Below, in pieces: positions 4,751-8,514 of a stretch of 8,514 nucleotides of DNA. The DNA is from a bacterium (GTDB lineage: Bacteria; Bacteroidota; Bacteroidia; Cytophagales; Thermonemataceae), in the NCBI GenBank assembly GCA_025362415.1, contig JANYGM010000112.1, positions 1-8,514 of the forward strand, given 5' to 3'. Numbering within the stretch: the stretch's first letter is position 1; each line of letters starts with the position of its first letter. The translations under genes were made by a program, and so were the position numbers. The notes under the pieces are model-generated. The model saw only the letters and a program-made list of their open reading frames with translations, searched no databases and was not told the origin of the DNA.

Positions 4751-7552
4751 TTATTGTACTAATTTGGTCAATTTTTTACCAAAAGAAGTAATAATATTTA
4801 GTTTATTTTGATTATAAAAGAGGTCTATTTTATGAGAACTTTTAAACGGTGGCACTAAAATATTTCCTTTGAGGTCAAAAAGGTAAGCAAAACCCGCTAT
4901 TTTGTCGGTTACTGCAATTATTTCATTATTTTTAAGAGAAAAATACTGTATTTCTTTATCATTTTTGGAAGAAAAATCAGTTTCAAAAACCACATTTTCA
5001 TTCTCATCAAGCAATGCAAATTTAGAAAAATCTTGACGAGCTATTAAAAACCGAGTATTATTATTATTTCTTATTAGTTTGAAAGTTGCATTATTTGAAG
5101 GTAGCAGTAATTGTTTTCTATTGATAATTTTTCCTTCCAAATCAAAGCTAATAAGTTCTCCCAAAGTAGAAATAGTTGTTAAAATTGTTTTCTCTGGGCT
5201 TATGCCTTTTTTTATAAAGATATTCGTACTAATTTTTGTGTCTAAATCAACAGATATTTTACTTAAAAGTTCTCCTTTTCTACTAAAAATTTGTACTTTT
5301 CCGTTATCTAACAAAAAAATCAAATAATCTTTTTGCGCAATTTTGATATGATTAGGAGCTTGAGAACTACGACTACCCAATTTTTTAGGATTCCAACCTT
5401 CCAGTTTTTTGCCTTGTTTATCCAAAAGATAAACATCACCATTCTCCAAAACAACACAAATTCTATAATCTTTATTTTGCTCATAATCAAAGACTTGCAA
5501 ACTCTTAATTTTGATTTCATCAGCAAAAATAACAGGGAAATTAGCCACTTTCTCCCCTTTTTTGTCTAGTAAATGTACTCTATTTTGGGTCGCAAAAAGA
5601 TACTGTAATTTCTTATTATTAAAAATATCTATCTGAAAAACAGAGCTTACAAGCGGACTATCTGTATTTTTAGACCAAATCATTTGCCCTTTATCTGAAA
5701 GAAAATGCACTACTGCGGCATCATCTTGCACGAAAATATTTATTTGTTTGTCTTTGTTTTGTGTGTTATAAATAGCGGTTGGTTCACTCAAATTATTCTC
5801 AAAATCAGCCGTAAATTGCGGAATAAATTTAGTTTTTTGAGTATTTTGTGCTACATCTTGAGTATTTTTACTTAAAATAAGAAGCGTTTGTAATGCTGTT
5901 TGTGGTTTTGGATTAACAATTTGAAAAGAAATCAGAGGAAAAAGTGTACGAAAATTACTATTTTCTTGCATTACTTTTTGCATACTTTGATTAGTATTTT
6001 GTAGCCAAATATCCCAAATTTGATTAGTATTCAAAAATATCCCAAATTTTTGAATATCTTGAGAAACATCATACAAAGCGTTTTGAGCTACATTTTTACT
6101 GACTACTTCTTCATTCTCAATGGCATCTAATAAAAATTTCATTGTATTAAAATCACTCGTAATAGCAACAACGTCAGTAGAAATGGGTACATAAAAGGCT
6201 TCAGCATAGCCTAAAAAGGCTTTTCCTAGCAAAACAGAAGGAAATTCTTGTGTATTTAGGTATCTTATATGATTTTCTTTATGAATTTCGTTAGCATTTC
6301 CATTTATATTTTCAGCATTTTTTACTTGATTTTGTTGCATTTCATCTAAAATTTTGAGCATTGCCACTTGATTTTTGGTATGGATAAGCAAAATTTTTCT
6401 TGTATTATTCTTAGAATTATCAGCAGAAATACTTTCAGGATTATGTAAGATACATTCGTCTATTTCTGTACCTAAAGTCTTGAAAAATTGGTCTATAAAA
6501 GCTATTTTAGTATGTTTTGTAAGAATATCAGGTTGCGTATTTTTGAAATAATCTTTTAAATCTTCTTGCATTTTAGAAGGATTATCAAAATTTATTCTTG
6601 TAAGTATTGCCGTTTGTTCTGGAACGTATTTTTTTAGGATAAATTTTCCTGCTTCTTGTCTATCAAATACTTTCAAAAAAGGTGATTTTTCAGTATTTTG
6701 AAGTGTATTTTGAGGCTTAAAACCTCCCATCAGACCATTTACAACCAAATTATTATCATTAAAATTAGTTTTCATTTTAATAATATCAGCTAAAAAGAAC
6801 TCAAAAGGGTTTTCTGTAAGGCGTTCTTTATTTTGAAAGAGTTTTGTAAAATCATTCCAAAGATGCAGATTAACAAAAAAAACATCTTTAGAAAGTCCAA
6901 CAGGCGTGCTTATTTCTTTGAAATTATCTTGAGTAAAAATTGTACTTTTCTTAGTCGTAAATTGTCTAATTACATCTTCTATTAAAAAATGAGAAGATGT
7001 GAAAACTAAAAAATCTCCTAATAAAACAAACGAAAAAGTACGGTTATTTTGGCGGTCATTTAACTCTTCTATAATTAGTTTTTGATAGTTTGTAGTAGAA
7101 TAAAGATACTTTTTACTTTCTTTCAAATCATTAAAAGTAGTTTTAATAAAGGTTTCCTTTTCTATTTTACTTATAGGAATATATAACAAAAATCCACTTT
7201 CTTGGTTTGGTGCAATGAGAAAAGAAATAGTAATATTTTTATTTTGTAGAAAAGTTTTTGCGTCTTTAATTTGGAGTAATTCTGTGCAATTTTGGTGAAG
7301 ATTTTTGAGTGTATTTATTTTCAAAAAGTCCTTAAAAATAGTTTTTTTTGATAATTCTTCAAAACTATCATAAAAATTTGTAGTTTGCCATATAAAAACT
7401 GTGTTTTGAGGTAAGATTTCCCAGACGTTTTGCTTGGTATTTTTTGCACTATTTGCCCAAAAACTTACACCAAAAAGCAAACAAGTGGCAAAAGCAATAA
7501 TAAAAAAGGTACTATTTTTGCTTAACTCTTTTGAAAATGTATTTGGTTTCAT
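4751..7552 (-). CDS. Membrane-anchored protein with DUF3352-like N-terminal region and C-terminal seven-repeat beta-propeller-like region
   Basis: The 933-residue product starts with a short basic tail and one hydrophobic helix (about 15-33, FFIIAFATCLLFGVSFW), giving a single anchor with the bulk outside the cytoplasmic membrane. Residues about 40-560 resemble the DUF3352-type extracytoplasmic proteins: the opening LPQNTVFIWQT (47-57), FSFVLLGDFLVFTSS (173-187) and VVAITSDFNTMKFLLDAI (461-478) are typical strand-helix units. This assignment is tentative. Residues about 600-933 contain seven copies of a strand-turn signature, roughly hhLDxxGxxh, with the turn glycine or its equivalent at 622, 666, 714, 760, 807, 853 (Asn) and 896. 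The steps of 43-48 residues match blades of a beta-propeller. A ligand-binding or protein-binding envelope role is inferred; substrate is unknown. The gene is divergent from mnmD, with a Bacteroidota-type -7 element 32 bp before the ATG. The lipocalin-like lipoprotein follows 85 bp downstream. Confidence 0.85.
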   Translation of the reverse strand: MKPNTFSKELSKNSTFFIIAFATCLLFGVSFWANSAKNTKQNVWEILPQNTVFIWQTTNFYDSFEELSKKTIFKDFLKINTLKNLHQNCTELLQIKDAKTFLQNKNITISFLIAPNQESGFLLYIPISKIEKETFIKTTFNDLKESKKYLYSTTNYQKLIIEELNDRQNNRTFSFVLLGDFLVFTSSHFLIEDVIRQFTTKKSTIFTQDNFKEISTPVGLSKDVFFVNLHLWNDFTKLFQNKERLTENPFEFFLADIIKMKTNFNDNNLVVNGLMGGFKPQNTLQNTEKSPFLKVFDRQEAGKFILKKYVPEQTAILTRINFDNPSKMQEDLKDYFKNTQPDILTKHTKIAFIDQFFKTLGTEIDECILHNPESISADNSKNNTRKILLIHTKNQVAMLKILDEMQQNQVKNAENINGNANEIHKENHIRYLNTQEFPSVLLGKAFLGYAEAFYVPISTDVVAITSDFNTMKFLLDAIENEEVVSKNVAQNALYDVSQDIQKFGIFLNTNQIWDIWLQNTNQSMQKVMQENSNFRTLFPLISFQIVNPKPQTALQTLLILSKNTQDVAQNTQKTKFIPQFTADFENNLSEPTAIYNTQNKDKQINIFVQDDAAVVHFLSDKGQMIWSKNTDSPLVSSVFQIDIFNNKKLQYLFATQNRVHLLDKKGEKVANFPVIFADEIKIKSLQVFDYEQNKDYRICVVLENGDVYLLDKQGKKLEGWNPKKLGSRSSQAPNHIKIAQKDYLIFLLDNGKVQIFSRKGELLSKISVDLDTKISTNIFIKKGISPEKTILTTISTLGELISFDLEGKIINRKQLLLPSNNATFKLIRNNNNTRFLIARQDFSKFALLDENENVVFETDFSSKNDKEIQYFSLKNNEIIAVTDKIAGFAYLFDLKGNILVPPFKSSHKIDLFYNQNKLNIITSFGKKLTKLVQ

Positions 7553-7573
7553 TTTTTTGTTTTATAGCGTTTC

Positions 7574-7581
7574 TAAATTTG
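7574..7581 (+). promoter_or_regulatory. Candidate -7 element for mnmD
   Basis: TAAATTTG on the plus strand matches the TAnnTTTG element exactly and would start transcription about 70 bp before the mnmD ATG. The nearest TTTG upstream (7556-7559) is only 14 bp away instead of about 19, so the -33 half is poor. Confidence 0.35.
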
Positions 7582-7583
7582 CT

Positions 7584-7591
7584 CAAATATA
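7584..7591 (-). promoter_or_regulatory. Candidate -7 element for the 933-aa gene
   Basis: TATATTTG on the minus strand matches TAnnTTTG exactly and lies 32 bp before the ATG at 7552, a normal distance. At the expected -33 position there is only TTTA (20-bp spacing). It faces the mnmD element across 2 bp. Confidence 0.42.
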
Positions 7592-7655
7592 ACAAAATCA
7601 ACTTAAAAATATAAAATAATTTCTCTAAAAATTTACACTTCAACTTACGTAACTT

Positions 7656-8432
7656 ATGGAAAATAGACAAGAAAACTACTTAGAATTGCCAGAAAACGTA
7701 TTGGAAAATGCTGTTTTGCCTAGCAATTTGCCCAGTAAAATCAGTATTTATCCCACAAAAGATGGTTCAAATACACTTAGAAACCCACTTTTGAATGATA
7801 CTTATCACTCAAGAGATGGCGCAGTTGCGGAGGCATTGCACGTATATGTAGGCGCAGGACTTGCGCATACTTTGGCGAAAAAACCGCAAATCAGGTTATT
7901 AGAGATAGGTTTTGGCACTGGTCTGAATGCTTTGATGAGTCTTCAATATGTTCAAAATCAAGTAGAAAATGAAATAAATAAGACAAATACCACTTTTAGT
8001 GTGCATTATGTTGGCTTAGAGCCTGCTCCACTTGATTATGGGCTTGTCAAAGAACTTGGTTACATTGAAAAAATCAATGCCCACAGGCTAGAAACGCACT
8101 TTCGTATGATGCACGAGTGCGAAAACGAGGCGGAAATAGAACTTTCCGAAAACTTTTTTTTCCAAAAAGAGCAAACCCAACTAGCTAAATTTGCTACTAA
8201 AAATCTCTTTGATTTGGTTTATTTTGATGCTTTTGCACCACGAGTACAGCCAGAACTTTGGACTATAGACGCACTTGCGCATCTTCACCAACAGATGAAT
8301 ACGCAAGGCATAATGGTTACTTATTGTGCAAAAGGTCAGTTTAAACGTGATTTGAGGGCTATTGGCTTTGAAGTAGAGCGTTTACCCGCACCCAAAGGCA
8401 GACAAGAAATGACACGAGCAGTCAAAATTTAG
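7656..8432 (+). CDS. mnmD: tRNA 5-methylaminomethyl-2-thiouridine methyltransferase, stand-alone MnmD
   Basis: This 258-residue SAM-dependent methyltransferase corresponds to the N-terminal half of the bifunctional E. coli MnmC. In that family it transfers a methyl group to the aminomethyl of the wobble uridine (position 34) of tRNAs reading split codon boxes, the last step of mnm5s2U synthesis. Signatures seen are YHSRDGAVAEALHVYV (50-65), SAM motif I LLEIGFGTGLNAL (81-93), the acidic strand end YVGLEP (118-123), FDLVYFDAFAPRVQPELW (185-202) with the D191-x-F-x-P active-site region, and PKGRQEMTRA (246-255) near the C-terminus. The FAD oxidase half of MnmC is absent, as in other stand-alone versions, so another enzyme or route must supply the substrate. 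About 26 extra residues precede the usual beginning; no in-frame ATG between them would shorten it. It is transcribed alone and away from the 933-residue gene. Repeat DNA begins at the stop codon. Confidence 0.93.
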   Translation: MENRQENYLELPENVLENAVLPSNLPSKISIYPTKDGSNTLRNPLLNDTYHSRDGAVAEALHVYVGAGLAHTLAKKPQIRLLEIGFGTGLNALMSLQYVQNQVENEINKTNTTFSVHYVGLEPAPLDYGLVKELGYIEKINAHRLETHFRMMHECENEAEIELSENFFFQKEQTQLAKFATKNLFDLVYFDAFAPRVQPELWTIDALAHLHQQMNTQGIMVTYCAKGQFKRDLRAIGFEVERLPAPKGRQEMTRAVKI

Positions 8433-8475
8433 TGAGTAGTGAAATAGTGTGTAGTGAAATAGTGAGTAGTGAAAT
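8431..8475. repeat. Three tandem 15-bp repeats starting at the mnmD stop codon
   Basis: The units are AGTGAGTAGTGAAAT (8431-8445), AGTGTGTAGTGAAAT (8446-8460) and AGTGAGTAGTGAAAT (8461-8475). The first begins inside the TAG stop codon of mnmD (8430-8432). Each unit also contains a shorter AGTGxGTAGTG echo. The third and most of the second form the left arm of the adjoining hairpin. Confidence 0.95.
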
Positions 8476-8514
8476 ACATTGTACTTTGTATTTCACTACT
8501 CACTATTTCACTAC
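8451..8514. terminator. Perfect inverted repeat, 27-bp arms, 10-nt loop (possible terminator or repeat element)
   Basis: The left arm (8451-8477) and right arm (8488-8514) are exact reverse complements around the loop ATTGTACTTT. The stem could extend beyond the window edge. It lies 18 bp after the mnmD stop codon, a natural place for transcription termination or 3'-end protection. There is no T-run directly after the stem within the window, so classic intrinsic termination is not shown. The arms consist of the 15-bp direct repeats, so it may instead be a dispersed genomic repeat. Confidence 0.7.

Noticed and set aside
5320..5526. Minus-strand ORF of 68 codons
   Set aside because: It lies in another frame wholly inside the propeller-coding part of the 933-residue gene and has no recognisable features.
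4751..7552. Pyrroloquinoline-quinone (PQQ) dehydrogenase
   Set aside because: The C-terminal repeats have a propeller-like period but lack the typical tryptophan-docking motifs and catalytic residues; the rest of the protein does not fit a dehydrogenase.
8431..8514. Insertion-sequence end or MITE
   Set aside because: No transposase or target-site duplication is visible and the element runs off the window, so the call cannot be supported.

Overview
The window is strongly AT-rich and looks like chromosomal DNA of a Bacteroidota member, most likely of the Cytophagales or a related lineage. Three things support this. One promoter reads TTTG-N19-TAAATTTG, the Bacteroidota sigma type (TTG/TTTG, about 19 bp, TAnnTTTG). 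The gene starts lack Shine-Dalgarno sequences and have A/T-rich leaders. Several products also resemble families I know mainly from Bacteroidota: a stand-alone MnmD, a short lipocalin-like lipoprotein, and a lipoprotein/TPR-protein pair. The genus call is inference only.

Layout. Seven of the eight genes lie on the minus strand. Reading that strand from right to left, they are: a 933-residue membrane-anchored protein with a C-terminal seven-repeat beta-propeller-like region (7552-4751); a small lipocalin-like lipoprotein (4665-4204); a 156-residue cytoplasmic protein of unknown function with a textbook promoter (4044-3574); an 11-copy, 21-bp tandem repeat array (3571-3341); a type II toxin-antitoxin operon, antitoxin first, with an 11-bp overlap (3220-2683); a lipoprotein with TIM-barrel-like motifs (2644-1586); and a secreted TPR-like protein (1623 to the left edge, 3' end missing) whose start overlaps the lipoprotein gene by 38 bp. 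The only plus-strand gene is mnmD (7656-8432), a tRNA wobble-uridine methyltransferase transcribed divergently from the 933-residue gene. Straight after mnmD come 15-bp direct repeats that fold into a perfect 27-bp-arm inverted repeat reaching the right edge.

How the genes relate. Most are separate functional units. The lipoprotein and the TPR-like protein overlap, both carry export signals, and resemble a pair I recall from other Bacteroidota, so they probably work together in the envelope. The antitoxin and toxin form one module. The tandem array fills the space between the 156-residue gene and the toxin-antitoxin operon, so it sits on the upstream side of that operon.

I see no clear new defence or biosynthetic system. 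The least explained items are the 21-bp palindrome-bearing array, the conserved secreted pair, the propeller fusion protein and the terminal hairpin made of direct repeats. No RNA genes, insertion sequences, CRISPR arrays or phage genes were found.
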